This document shows, one piece after another, positions 9,844 to 18,573 of a DNA stretch of 64,000 nt; position 1 is the stretch's first letter, and each line of letters begins with the position of its first letter. The DNA is taken from positions 619,101 through 683,100 of the forward strand of contig CAWHYG010000004.1 in NCBI GenBank assembly GCA_963833505.1. The letters are read 5' to 3'. The notes below the pieces were generated by a model, which saw only the letters and a list, made by a program, of their open reading frames with translations, had not been told where the DNA came from and made no database searches. The DNA comes from CAWHYG01 sp963833505 (GTDB lineage Bacteria > Eisenbacteria > RBG-16-71-46 > CAIMUX01). A program made the translations under genes and the position numbers.

Positions 9844-10767
9844 CTAACTGTACTGGCGGATGAGCGCCTCCACGTCAACCGGAGGAGGACTGGCGATCCG
9901 CCTTCCCGCGCGCTCCAGCGAATCGGTGTACTCCGGCTTGTCCATCTCGTAGAAGAGCCCGAGGTGGAACGTCTCGAGGTCAGCCGCCAGCCGGAGCGCC
10001 CCGATGTAATCGTCCGACCGGTGTTCGGCCGGCAGCGGAGCCACCCTCTCCTTGAACCAGTCGTAGGTCGCCGTCCTGTTGAACGTAACGCAGGGACTGA
10101 GCACCTGGATGAAGGAGAATCCCCGGTGGCGGATGCCGCCGGCGATCAGCTCGGCCATCTGCTTCGGTTGGGACGAATAAGCCCTCGCCACGTAGGTCGC
10201 CCCGTAGGCCAGGACAAGAAGGAGCGGATTGATCGGCCCTTCCACCGTGCCGTACGGAGCGCTCTTGGCCCGCGCGCCGACCGGCGAGGTCGGGGACACT
10301 TGTCCCTTGGTCAGGCCGTAGATCTCGTTGTCCATGACCACGTAGGTCACGTTGATGTTCCGCCGGGCCGCGTGTGGAAGGTGACCGCCGCCGATGGAGA
10401 AGCCGTCGCCGTCTCCACCCACGACGAGCACGTCGAGCGCCGGGTTGGCCACCTTGACCCCGATGGCGACCGGTACGGCCCGCCCATGTGCGCCGTGAAA
10501 GCCGTAGGCCTTGATGAATCCCGGCATGCGACTGGAGCATCCGATGCCGGAGACCACGACCAACCGGTCGGGATCAAGCTGCAGCTCGGCCAGGCCGCCG
10601 AAGATCGAATTCAAGACCCCGTAATCGCCGCACCCGGGACACCAGATGGGCTTGCGCCCGCTTCGATAGTCCGCGGAAGTGCGCGCGCCCGGAGAGTTCG
10701 CCATGGCCGCGCCGGCGCCGCCCGCGTCCGAGGGGATCCGCTCGCTGGGATTCGGATTTTCGTGCAT
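9844..10767 (-). CDS. korB: 2-oxoacid:ferredoxin oxidoreductase, beta subunit (KorB-like)
   Basis: 307 residues. The thiamine-diphosphate half of a 2-oxoglutarate (or related 2-oxoacid):ferredoxin oxidoreductase, which makes acyl-CoA and reduced ferredoxin. Visible features: CPGCGDYGVL near residue 44, SGIGCSSRMPGF, the ThDP/Mg motif GGDGDGFSIGG with the later NEIYGLTKGQ, and SPCVTFNR near residue 236. The ATG at 10767 has GAGGAGA upstream and lies 12 bp after the korA stop, so translation is probably coupled. Substrate preference between 2-oxoglutarate and other 2-oxoacids is inferred from overall similarity to KorB and not proven. Confidence 0.9.
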   Translation of the reverse strand: MHENPNPSERIPSDAGGAGAAMANSPGARTSADYRSGRKPIWCPGCGDYGVLNSIFGGLAELQLDPDRLVVVSGIGCSSRMPGFIKAYGFHGAHGRAVPVAIGVKVANPALDVLVVGGDGDGFSIGGGHLPHAARRNINVTYVVMDNEIYGLTKGQVSPTSPVGARAKSAPYGTVEGPINPLLLVLAYGATYVARAYSSQPKQMAELIAGGIRHRGFSFIQVLSPCVTFNRTATYDWFKERVAPLPAEHRSDDYIGALRLAADLETFHLGLFYEMDKPEYTDSLERAGRRIASPPPVDVEALIRQYS

Positions 10768-10779
10768 TTCTTGTCTCCT

Positions 10780-12582
10780 CTACGCCTTCCGGCCGCCGGT
10801 CGTCCGCGTCCTCGCCGCCATACCCGTTCGGGCGGCGATCTCACGGATCTTGATCAAGATCTCGCCCGGTTCGAAACCGGTCCCGTCATACTTGTTCAGC
10901 CGGTCCGGGCGGAAGCCGAGCTCCGGCCCGTAGATGGACTGAAGGAAGTTGGCGTACTGGCCGCTCTGGTTCTCCTCCACCACCAGGATCGTCTCGTGAC
11001 GCTTGATGTAGGGGCGAAGAGCGGCATCCGGGTTCGGAGAGAGGATCTTGGGATAGAGCGCGGAAACGGACAGCCCGGACGCGTTGGCCCGAGCGACCGC
11101 CTCTCGCACTGCGCCCGCCGTGGCTCCCCAGCCGATGATTCCGATCTTGGAATCGTCGCGGCCGAAGGTGAACGCCGCCGCGTGCTCTTCCTCGATCGCC
11201 GCCATCTTCCGGGCCCGCTTTTCCATCATGATCTTGCGGTTTTCCGGATCATGGCGCGGCGCGCCGTTCTCCGCGTGCTCCAGCCCCGTGGCGACGTGGG
11301 CTCCGCCCTTGTCCCCCGGAATGCTCCGGGGAGAGATGCCGCTGTCGGTCAATTGATAGCGCTGGTAGGTCGCGGGGTCGAACTGCTGCACCGGACGCCT
11401 GGTGTCGAACTGCGGGATCTCGTAGAGAATGTCCTTGGGAAGATCCGTCCGCCGGTGGCCCAGGGCTTGCTCGCTCAGCACGATGACCGGCACCTGATAT
11501 TTCTCCGCGATGTCGAAGGCCTTGAACATCACGTCAAAGCAGTCATGGATGGAGATCGGGGCCAGGATGACCTTCTGGTTGTCCCCGTGGCTCAAGGCGA
11601 GCGAGAGAGCCAGGTCGGCCTGCTCCGTCTTGGTGGGAAGTCCGGTCGAAGGCCCGCCGCGCTGCACGTCGACCACCACCACCGGGATTTCGGTCATGGC
11701 CGAAAGGCCGAGAAGCTCGGTCATGAGGGAAAGCCCCGGACCCGAAGTCGAGGTCATCGCGCGCACGCCCGAGTAGGCCGCGCCGATGACCATGCCGATC
11801 GAGGCGATCTCGTCCTCGGCCTGGAGCATGACCCCGCCCACCTTGGGCAACTCGGCGGCCATGAACTCCATGATCTCGGAGGCGGGAGTGATCGGATATC
11901 CGCCGAAGAAGCGGCAGCCGGCGCAGAGAGCGCCCAGGCCGATGGCCTCGTTGCCGGTCAGGAGAAGCAGCCCCTTCCCTTCCTGCGGCTGAAGCCGGTA
12001 GCGGTCCTTCTTCTCCAGGCTGGACTCGGCGAAATCGTAGCCGGCAATGAAACCGCCCAGGTTGTGCTGGAAGATCCGCTCGTCCTTGCGCCGATAGCGC
12101 TCGGCCAGATTCTGCTCGATGGCCTCCCGGCTGAAGTTGAACAGCGAGGTGCAGGCGCCGATCGCGACCATGTTCTTCGTGCGGGGGTCACCGACGTCCT
12201 GGCGCGCGATCCGGTCCATCGGAACCACGTAGACGATCCGATTCTTCAGCTCAGGGTAGGCCTGGGTCGGATCGAACGTCTCGGGCTCGCCGTCCATGAC
12301 CACGACCGCGTCCGGAGCGAGGGAGGCGCGATGGCGCTCGTAATGCCCGGCGCTGAAGGCCACGAAAATCTCGAAGGCGTCGCCCGAGTTGAACACATGG
12401 TCGACGCCGTAGCGGGTGCGATGCAGGGAAGGCCCGCCGCGGATCTCCGCCGGGAAGATCCGCACGCTGGAAACGTGCAGGTTGCATCGGGCCGCCGCCA
12501 GGGCCAGGATGTCGCCCGCGAGCATGATCCCCTCGCCCGACTCCCCACCGATGCCCATCACGAAGTCTCGGACATACTCCAT
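10780..12582 (-). CDS. korA: 2-oxoacid:ferredoxin oxidoreductase, fused gamma-alpha subunit (KorA-like)
   Basis: 600 residues from the ATG at 12582, which has GAGGAGG upstream; the frame is open further but the extra stretch is Arg/Pro-rich and noncoding in style. The N-terminal 190 residues are the gamma domain (GIGGESGEGIMLAGDIL). From about 210 the alpha domain follows (LLLLTGNEAIGLGALCAGCRFFGGYPITPAS, here named by its first and last motifs NEAIGLG and GYPITPAS), with the STSGPGLSLM loop and a C-terminal transketolase-like part (VVVEENQSGQ). The gamma-alpha fusion is the standard layout for this enzyme type. It forms the active complex with KorB encoded immediately downstream. Likely role: reductive or oxidative TCA-linked 2-oxoglutarate/succinyl-CoA interconversion with ferredoxin. 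Confidence 0.9.
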   Translation of the reverse strand: MEYVRDFVMGIGGESGEGIMLAGDILALAAARCNLHVSSVRIFPAEIRGGPSLHRTRYGVDHVFNSGDAFEIFVAFSAGHYERHRASLAPDAVVVMDGEPETFDPTQAYPELKNRIVYVVPMDRIARQDVGDPRTKNMVAIGACTSLFNFSREAIEQNLAERYRRKDERIFQHNLGGFIAGYDFAESSLEKKDRYRLQPQEGKGLLLLTGNEAIGLGALCAGCRFFGGYPITPASEIMEFMAAELPKVGGVMLQAEDEIASIGMVIGAAYSGVRAMTSTSGPGLSLMTELLGLSAMTEIPVVVVDVQRGGPSTGLPTKTEQADLALSLALSHGDNQKVILAPISIHDCFDVMFKAFDIAEKYQVPVIVLSEQALGHRRTDLPKDILYEIPQFDTRRPVQQFDPATYQRYQLTDSGISPRSIPGDKGGAHVATGLEHAENGAPRHDPENRKIMMEKRARKMAAIEEEHAAAFTFGRDDSKIGIIGWGATAGAVREAVARANASGLSVSALYPKILSPNPDAALRPYIKRHETILVVEENQSGQYANFLQSIYGPELGFRPDRLNKYDGTGFEPGEILIKIREIAARTGMAARTRTTGGRKA

Positions 12583-12722
12583 CCCAGGAACCTCCTCATT
12601 GGCGGAACCCCGGTCGACCCGGCAGGATGTCTGGATGAGAGGACGGCCCCCGATCGGAAGACTCTGGACCCCGCCCTGATCCCCACTACCCGGCGTCTTG
12701 CGCCCGGAGCCGCATACAAAGC

Positions 12723-12748
12723 CCCCGTTCCCCGGTCGGGAAACGGGG
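12723..12748. terminator. GC-rich hairpin between msrQ and korA
   Basis: CCCCGTT pairs with AACGGGG; inside it CCC pairs with GGG across one bulged A, giving a 10-bp stem. It lies in the 372-bp gap between korA and msrQ. It could end msrPQ transcripts or be part of a repeat-rich spacer. Confidence 0.35.
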
Positions 12749-12834
12749 CTCCGCTGCAACCAAAGCCATCTACCACGGTAGGGCTTTCCCGCCTCGTTTC
12801 CAAGGACGTTCCTTGGGCCCTCGATCCCAACACT

Positions 12835-12901
12835 CAGTCCCGAAACGGCTGTTTCGCCGCTACGGCTCGGTCTCGGAGTCAGTCCCGAAACGGCTGCTTC
12901 G
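12835..12901. repeat. 22-bp direct repeat with internal hairpin
   Basis: CAGTCCCGAAACGGCTG[T/C]TTCG occurs at 12835-12856 and 12880-12901 with one mismatch. In the first copy CGAAAC-GGCT-GTTTCG folds on itself. Two copies 45 bp apart is too few for an array; the flanking spacer holds no gene. Confidence 0.5.
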
Positions 12902-12954
12902 TCCCGGAAGCGTCACTCTTCGGCCCTGGACGAGGCTGGGCCGCCGCGTCGCCC

Positions 12955-13623
12955 TCACCCCCGCCGAGCGGCTGCGCCCTTCCGCATTCGTCCGTAGCGA
13001 TGCACGAGGCGCACGGCGAAGAGACCGGTCAGGATCCAGGCGAAGACGAATGGCTCGCGCCGATCCGCCTTCACCCGCCAGACGAAATGGATCACTCCCA
13101 GAACGGCCGCGGGGTAGACCAGTTGGTGAAGGCGGCGCCATCTTCGCGAGCCGAGCCGGCGGATCATGCCGTTCGTCGAGGTGACGGCAAGGGGAATGAG
13201 CATCAAGAGCGCGACGAACCCGACGACCATGAATTTCCGGCGGGTGACGTCCGCCCAGAGAGTCTTCCAATCGAAGAACTGATCCACTCCGACGTAGAAG
13301 CAGAAGTGCAGGAGAGCGTAGGCGAACGCGGAAAGGCCCAGCATGCGGCGCAGGCGCACCGGCCATCCCGATCGCAGCAGGATCCTGGCCGGCGTGCAAG
13401 CCAGTGAAGCCAGGAGAAGAACCAAGGTCCACCAGCCGAGTCGGTTCAGCACCTTGGCGATGGGGTCGGCGCCGAGCCGGCCCTCGATCGCTTGCACACC
13501 GGTCCAGATCAGGGGCGCGATGACGGCGGCCAGCACCGCCGGCTTGACCGCTTGGGAGAAAATCGAGTTCTTCTTCAAGGCGCCCCCGGAACCCCCTCGA
13601 GTCGTGAATCGTGGCCTATCCAC
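12955..13623 (-). CDS. msrQ: MsrQ-like heme membrane subunit of periplasmic methionine sulfoxide reductase
   Basis: 222 residues with six hydrophobic helices of the ferric-reductase-like fold. Histidines expected to hold heme are present in HFCFYVG, in LHQLVYP and in IHFVWR. MsrQ (YedZ) passes quinol or flavin electrons to MsrP, which repairs oxidised methionine in envelope proteins. It follows msrP by 51 bp on the same strand, the normal operon order. The GTG at 13623 is given as start; a TTG at 13578 (LKKNSIFSQ) directly behind a G-rich stretch would give a more typical N-terminus. Confidence 0.88.
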   Translation of the reverse strand: MDRPRFTTRGGSGGALKKNSIFSQAVKPAVLAAVIAPLIWTGVQAIEGRLGADPIAKVLNRLGWWTLVLLLASLACTPARILLRSGWPVRLRRMLGLSAFAYALLHFCFYVGVDQFFDWKTLWADVTRRKFMVVGFVALLMLIPLAVTSTNGMIRRLGSRRWRRLHQLVYPAAVLGVIHFVWRVKADRREPFVFAWILTGLFAVRLVHRYGRMRKGAAARRG

Positions 13624-13674
13624 GGCCTGATAGCGGATGAAAGACGGCCGGCCGACTCCGCGCGCCGGGGCCGT

Positions 13675-14613
13675 TCAGAAGTTCTTCCGCAGGTCCATTC
13701 CCGTGTACAGGCTCGCGACCTCCTCGGCATATCCGTTGAAGGGCAGGGTCTTTCTCCGCCGGAATTCTCCGATGCGCCGCTCGGTCGCCTGGCTCCAGCG
13801 CGGATGATCCACGTCGGGGTTCACGTTGGCGTAGAACCCATATTCATCGGGCGCGGTCAGGTTCCAGGACGTGGGGGGCTGATCTTCCACGAACCGCAAC
13901 TTCTCGATGGACTTGATGCCCTTGAAACCGTACTTCCACGGCACCACCAGGCGGATCGGGGCTCCGTCCTGATTCGGAAGCGGGGCGCCGTACAGGCCGA
14001 CGGCCATCAAGGTCAGTGGATTCGTCGCCTCGTCCATCCGCAGTCCCTCGACATAGGGCCAGTCGAGGACGCCGCGCTTCTGTCCCGGCATCTCGGACGG
14101 CCGGAGGAGCGAGGTGAAGGCGACATACTTCGCGTTGGCGGTCGGCTCGAGACGCGCGATCAAGTCCTTCAAGGGAAAGCCGACCCAGGGGATCACCATG
14201 GACCACGCCTCCACGCAGCGCATCCGGTAGACCCGCTCTTCCAGCGGAAACCACTTGAGGAGGGATTCGATGTCGATGACCTGAGGCTTGCTCACCTCTC
14301 CTTCGACGGAGATGGTCCAGGGGCGGGTCGTGAGGGATTTCGCTTCCCTGGCCGGATCGGACTTGTCGGTGCCGAACTCATAGAAGTTGTTGTAGGTGGT
14401 GATGTCGTCGTAGGAGGTGCGCTGCTCGTCCGTCCCGTAGGGACCCGGGTGGATGTCTGCGAAGCGCGCTCCGGACGGCGCGTCCGCCCGCGCGCAGCCC
14501 GGGAGCGAGGCCAGGAGCGCTCCGGCCGCTCCGGCGGCTCCGAGCGCGAGGAACTCCCGGCGGCGCAGGTACAGGGAATAGGGCGTGATCTCGCGCGAGA
14601 AGATCTTTCTCAT
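13675..14613 (-). CDS. msrP: MsrP-like periplasmic methionine sulfoxide reductase, molybdopterin subunit
   Basis: 312 residues. A Tat-type signal (RRREFLALG then a hydrophobic Ala/Leu run ending near Cys40) fits export of a folded molybdenum enzyme. The sulfite-oxidase-like fold shows the Mo-ligand cysteine in YRMRCVEAWSMVIPW, and WKYGFKGIKSI and WNLTAPDEYGFYANVNP match the MsrP (YedY) family. It reduces free and protein-bound methionine sulfoxide in the periplasm with electrons from MsrQ, encoded next. The length agrees with the family (about 310-330). Confidence 0.92.
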   Translation of the reverse strand: MRKIFSREITPYSLYLRRREFLALGAAGAAGALLASLPGCARADAPSGARFADIHPGPYGTDEQRTSYDDITTYNNFYEFGTDKSDPAREAKSLTTRPWTISVEGEVSKPQVIDIESLLKWFPLEERVYRMRCVEAWSMVIPWVGFPLKDLIARLEPTANAKYVAFTSLLRPSEMPGQKRGVLDWPYVEGLRMDEATNPLTLMAVGLYGAPLPNQDGAPIRLVVPWKYGFKGIKSIEKLRFVEDQPPTSWNLTAPDEYGFYANVNPDVDHPRWSQATERRIGEFRRRKTLPFNGYAEEVASLYTGMDLRKNF

Positions 14614-15011
14614 GTTCCTGCCCTCGTTTCGTTGGGGCCTCCAGAATCGCGTCGGGTCTGGCCGAGTCTAACAGCATTCCGTGCGTTCCGAACGGCCTGG
14701 CCGCCCGAAAAACCCCCGGGCATACGAGCAGACCCGACTGTGGAAACCCTCGGGAACACCGGAGGCCGCGGAGTTTCTCCAGGACCGGTCCACCTTTTCC
14801 TTGACCCGGTGGAACGAGCGAAGGACGCCGCCCGTGGGAACGAACGACCCGTGGCAACCGGGATCCACCTGATTCGGATGACCGGAGGTGACGGCGACCG
14901 GCAAGGTGGTCAACCGGCGCTGATTGCGGATCGGACCTCTACCGTCGGCAGGCGGAGGTGCGCTCCGACGCGACTGGGCGCGCTCGGCAGCGCCCCGGCT
15001 AGAGGGTGAAG
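14614..15011. other. Intergenic region, no gene seen
   Basis: 398 bp between msrP and the stop of the thioredoxin-like gene. Open frames here are Arg/Pro/Gly-rich and have no ribosome binding sites. It should hold the msrPQ promoter; I could not identify one with confidence. Confidence 0.4.
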
Positions 15012-17039
15012 TTACTTCAACAGCGTGAATCGTGTCGTGAACACGCCTCCCTGGCACTTCAGCCGGGCGAAGTACACTCCCGCGCCGGCCGGACGAGACG
15101 CGCCGTCCAGCCCATCCCAGATCTGCTCGTGAAGGCCCGGAGTCAGCCTTCCGTTGACCAGATTGCGGACAAGGCGTCCCGTCACATCCACCAGGCTCAA
15201 GCTTACCGGTCCGGCGGCCGCAACAGGGCCGAGCTGAAAGCTCAAGCTCGTCCAGGAACGACACGGGTTCGGTTGGACCAGGAAGGCGACATCCCGGCGA
15301 ACGGGCAGAGGATCGATGCCTGCCGGATTCGACGGCAGCAGCCATGCCACCGTGCGCGCGATCACCGTTTCGGAGTTGTCCGGATCGGGATCCGTCTCAC
15401 TGATCACGTTCTGCGGGACAGTCGAGAAGACCACCCTCGCCGTGGCGTTCGGCCGAACCCGCACCGCGGCCGGGGCATACATTTCCGAATTGAAGATCAC
15501 CTCGGCGTAGGGGCCGGGGACCAGGCTATCCACCCGGTTCTTCCGCTGGGTGGGATAGGTCAGAGGCAGCGCCATGCCGTTCGTTATGGGATCCTGAGCC
15601 ACCCCGGTGACGATCTTGGCGCCGGTGTCGACGGTCCAGGAAGCCACGCCGAGGTAGGAGCTCACGAACGGATCCGGGCTCGTCAGCGACGACAGGCCGT
15701 CCATGCTGCTCAGGAACAGCCGCCCGCCCCCATCGAGGTACTGCGCCAGATTGCTCAGCCTGTCGGCGTTGAACGGGGTGAAGTTGTAGCCGGTTTCCCA
15801 GATGACGGCATCGTACCGCGCCATGAAGGCCGCGGCGGGCGCGCAGATGTCCAGGCCGAAGGGGATGTCCCACAGATCCTCCAGAAGTCCGGCCTGGTCC
15901 AAGCCCCGCAGGAAGATCGTCTCATCCGGTTCATCGTAGCCGATGGCGTCTCCGTCGTCGTCCACCAGCAGGATCGCCGGCGAACCGTTGAAGATGTGGA
16001 GGTTCGTGGTCTCACTGACTCCGGTCGATCCCGACGTCAACGTGAATGGATCATCAGCGATCTTGCGCTCACCGTCCGTCGACACCCGGATCGTGAAGTT
16101 CCGGGAAGCTCCGGTCGCCAGGGTGATCGGGAGGGATGAGTACCAGTTCGGATCTCCTTCCACCTGCACCGCCGACGTCCAGCCCGGAACCTGAGCGATC
16201 GACAGCGTGATCACGTCGGTTCCGGCCAGGATGTTCGTCACGCTCCCCGAGAAGAGCAGGTCCGAACTACCCTGCGGGCAGGAACGCTGCCGGACCGGCA
16301 GGTCGAAGGCGATGTCCGGAAGACGGGGCAGGTTGGCGGCCTGGTAGACCTGCTTTGCGCCCGCGCTGCGTTCCAGAATGGCGACGGCGTGGAGATGGGA
16401 CGGGACCCAGCCGGGCTGGAGAGCGACCTGTTTGACCACCGTCGCGCGATCGCCCACGTGGGTCAGCGTCACCGGTTCGTACTCGATCTTCCGGCACATG
16501 CGCATGAAGTTGACGCCGTTGAAGGAGCAACTGTCTTCGTAGACGAAGAAGGCGGCCCGGGTATTGCCGAGCGTGTCCGGATCCGCCTTCACGTAGTCCG
16601 CGCAGAGGACGATGGTGGAATCACCGATCTGAACGCTGCCGTCAATGGAGACCGGAGCCGAACTGTTGCAGTCTTCGTCGTCGCGCAGAAACCTCAAGCG
16701 ATAATTGTTGAAGGAATCCTGGCAGCTCCCCGCGCCGATCATCTCCAGCCCACTGTCAAACACGAGCGTGGGGGACATGTTGAACCCGTACCAGGCGGCA
16801 CGCGCAACCGTGTCGTCGTTGGAAAAGTACTGGCAGATGTCCTCTTCGGTGTAGATGACCGGGGTCGGGTACGCTTCTTGGAGCTCTTGCAGCCCGCACC
16901 GGGCGTAAGGGCAAGCCGGTCAGGTCAGGAAGGAGAACTCTTCGATGAAGACGGCCTTCGGAACCCCAGCAAAGGCCAGGGTCGTCATGCAGGCGAGCAT
17001 CAGCGTGAGCGCCAGCAGAATCCTCTGCGTGCCGTTCAT
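15012..17039 (-). CDS. Candidate selenoprotein: secreted thioredoxin-like protein with UxxC motif and FlgD-like C-terminus
   Basis: The frame from ATG 17039 (GGAGGG upstream, near-consensus promoter further up) runs 39 codons, meets TGA at 16922-16920, and then stays open in the same frame for 635 codons to 15012. The first 24 residues are a signal peptide ending AFA. The next segment, VFIEEFSFLT-[TGA]-PACPYARC, matches the start of Omp28/thioredoxin-like exported proteins, where an EEF strand is followed by a CxxC pair; here TGA sits at position 1 and Cys43 at position 4. A hairpin follows the TGA (see SECIS entry). The body has Cys-rich and Ig-like parts and ends in a FlgD-like domain (FLVQPNPCRSW to FTTRFTLLK). 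An ATG at 16778 could give a shorter product lacking the signal peptide and redox motif, but has no such signals. Selenocysteine readthrough is inference; a nonsense mutation is the alternative. Confidence 0.7.
16886..16922 (-). promoter_or_regulatory. UGA codon and bacterial SECIS-like hairpin
   Basis: After the in-frame TGA (16922-16920) the minus strand reads CTTGC (16915-16911), a 6-base internal loop, GCCC, the loop GGTGC, GGGC, one T and GCAAG (16890-16886). CTTGC pairs with GCAAG and GCCC with GGGC. The apical loop starts with GG and lies 19 bases after the UGA, inside the usual spacing for bacterial SECIS elements. Confidence 0.55.
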
Positions 17040-17098
17040 GGAACCCTCCAAACGGGCGCGGGCCCTGACCTGTGGCAACCCCGGATTTCACCGTCTCA

Positions 17099-17127
17099 AG
17101 TATAAGCCATCAGCGGTGGCTTGTCAG
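17099..17127 (-). promoter_or_regulatory. Sigma70-type promoter of the candidate selenoprotein gene
   Basis: CTGACA (17127-17122), 17-base spacer, TATACT (17104-17099) on the minus strand, about 60 bases upstream of ATG 17039. It supports translation from 17039, upstream of the in-frame TGA. Confidence 0.6.
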
Positions 17128-17582
17128 CGGGTGTTCGCGGCGACGCAGGCGTTCCTTTGCAACCCGCATTCTGACAGCCGATTAGGATACCCGAACAGGA
17201 GTGCTCCGCGTCGTCTCCGAGAGGTACTTGAGGCGTCGTGTCTCTCGGCCTATGATGATGTGGCTGAAATCGGTTCAACCGCTGACGGATCTGGCTGGAG
17301 GCGTGACCTGACTTGAACCGCACTGTCAAACGGCCCAGCTTCTGGTCGTCAGCAGCAAAGGCATCGAACTGCGTCCAGAGGGAATGGCAGCAGGAGGGCG
17401 AAGGCCAGAATCCACCCGACGAGGTGTAGCCGCGCCGCCGCGGTTTGCGGCTAACCCCATTTGGTGGGACGATTCCAGAGGTCCAACGCTGGCCTCTGGC
17501 GGCCGGTCCACTTTGCGTCCCGCCGCTGAGGCTACCGGTGGGCGGCAATTGGCGCCCGGTGGAACGTGCCATGGGGAGCGAC
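17128..17582. other. Intergenic region, no supported gene
   Basis: About 455 bp between the minus-strand promoter and the acetyltransferase gene. The minus-strand frame 17096-17599 is open but has no start signals or recognisable motifs. The base composition here is less GC-rich at third positions than in neighbouring genes. Confidence 0.4.
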
Positions 17583-18113
17583 ATGACGCAGAAACCCACT
17601 GACGACGTGGTGTTCGAGGAATGGGACGATCACCATCCCCGCTTTCCGGAATTCCTTCGATTCCTCGACGCGGTAGCGGCTGAGCAGGTCCCGTTTGTTG
17701 TCGGTGAATACTACGCCCGACACACTTCGCCCCTGATCGTGGGTCTCGAGGCCGGAGAGGTCGCTGGAGCCATTCGCTTCGCCCTGCAACCCATCGGCCC
17801 CGAGGCACGCTGTCCCACCCTGCAGCACGACGGGGGCCAGCTGATAGAGGCGAAGATCCACGTGTTCGCGGTGCGTCCGGCCTCCCGAGGTCGCGGCATC
17901 GGCACGCAACTACAGAAGTTGGCGATCGCGCGTGCTCGGCGCCTGGGATGCTACCAGGTGGCTTCGTACAGCTGCTACGACAGGACGGCCAACTATCACA
18001 TCAAGCTGTCATTGGGTTTTGCGGCGCAGCCTGAGGTTCACAAGGACGCTCATGGGAACGATGAACAAGGGGTCTACTTCTTGATGCCCCTGCGCGGGGA
18101 GGGGACGGATTGA
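17583..18113 (+). CDS. GNAT-family N-acetyltransferase
   Basis: 176 residues from the ATG at 17583 (GGGGAG five bases upstream; an ATG at 17571 is also possible). The acetyl-CoA binding signature is clear: VRPASRGRGIGTQLQKLA, with the Q/R-x-x-G-x-G/A core as RGRGIG, followed by the helix IARARRLGCYQV and the strand near ANYHIKLSLGF that closes the GNAT fold. The acceptor is unknown. It stands alone, on the opposite strand to the preceding gene and just ahead of toxin-antitoxin relics. Confidence 0.88.
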   Translation: MTQKPTDDVVFEEWDDHHPRFPEFLRFLDAVAAEQVPFVVGEYYARHTSPLIVGLEAGEVAGAIRFALQPIGPEARCPTLQHDGGQLIEAKIHVFAVRPASRGRGIGTQLQKLAIARARRLGCYQVASYSCYDRTANYHIKLSLGFAAQPEVHKDAHGNDEQGVYFLMPLRGEGTD

Positions 18114-18196
18114 GCGATTCGCCCGACAAGTGCCACCATCCGCCAGCCGGTGTTTCGCGCCGTCTGCAGGTGGGCGTTAGGCGAGCACACGTGGTC

Positions 18197-18225
18197 TTGA
18201 CAACCACCTCCGATGTAAGTACACT
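18197..18225 (+). promoter_or_regulatory. Sigma70-type promoter ahead of brnA
   Basis: TTGACA, 17-base spacer, TACACT lie immediately before the truncated BrnT frame and about 110 bases before the brnA start. Such a promoter would keep the antitoxin expressed although the toxin gene is broken. Confidence 0.5.
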
Positions 18226-18231
18226 GTAGTT

Positions 18232-18336
18232 ATGCATGACCTCCGCTTCGAACGGGAGGATGTCATCCGGATCATCTCCGCCCGACCGGCGACCCGGCCC
18301 GAGCGGGGGCAGTACAGCAAGAGGTGGTTGCGATGA
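18232..18336 (+). pseudogene. BrnT-like toxin, C-terminal remnant
   Basis: The frame encodes 34 residues ending VIRIISARPATRPERGQY plus a short tail, which matches the C-terminal third of BrnT RNase toxins (usually about 90 residues, with the IRIISAR-xATR-xER-xxY ending). The frame is open back to a TAG at 18178-18180 but the upstream residues do not look like the BrnT body. Its TGA overlaps the ATG of the antitoxin gene, the usual brnTA arrangement. The toxin has therefore lost its N-terminal two thirds and is not expected to be active. Confidence 0.65.
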
Positions 18337-18551
18337 GAAAGCAGTACGACTTCTCCCAGGGCAAGCCCAATCCCTACGCGGCACGACTCAAGCGGCAGGT
18401 CACGATCCGACTCGATGACGTGACCATCGACTACTTCAAGGAGCTCGCGGCCGAAACCGGGGTGCCCTACCAGACGCTTATCAACCTGTATTTACGGGAA
18501 TGCGCGGCGACGAAGAAGAGGCTCTCTATGAGGTGGAAGCCGGCAGCGTGA
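18333..18551 (+). CDS. brnA: BrnA-like antitoxin (CopG/ribbon-helix-helix type)
   Basis: 72 residues; ATG at 18333 with AGAGGTGG upstream. The sequence MRKQYDFSQGKPNPYAARL followed by KQVTIRLDDVTIDYFKELA and TGVPYQTLINLYLREC is typical of BrnA antitoxins: a short N-terminal toxin-binding tail, then a ribbon-helix-helix DNA-binding fold. BrnA neutralises BrnT and represses their operon. Its partner gene just upstream is truncated, so this is an orphan antitoxin that could still act as a repressor or protect against related toxins. Confidence 0.8.
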   Translation: MRKQYDFSQGKPNPYAARLKRQVTIRLDDVTIDYFKELAAETGVPYQTLINLYLRECAATKKRLSMRWKPAA

Positions 18552-18573
18552 TACGGCGATTGGACCCGGAGAA

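Noticed and set aside
12835..12901. Two 22-bp repeats as a CRISPR-like seed or attachment sites
   Set aside because: Only two copies, spacer of 23 bp, no cas or integrase genes near.
9964..13407. A 1147-codon plus-strand frame across korAB and msrQ
   Set aside because: Runs antisense through three recognisable genes; a shadow frame caused by high third-position G/C.
16756..17091. Minus-strand 111-codon frame covering the 5' end of the selenoprotein candidate
   Set aside because: Different frame, His/Arg-rich shadow; the signal peptide and thioredoxin-like motif are in the frame that contains the TGA.
17096..17599. 167-codon minus-strand frame before the acetyltransferase
   Set aside because: No ribosome binding site, no motif, unusual composition, overlaps the promoter of the neighbouring gene.
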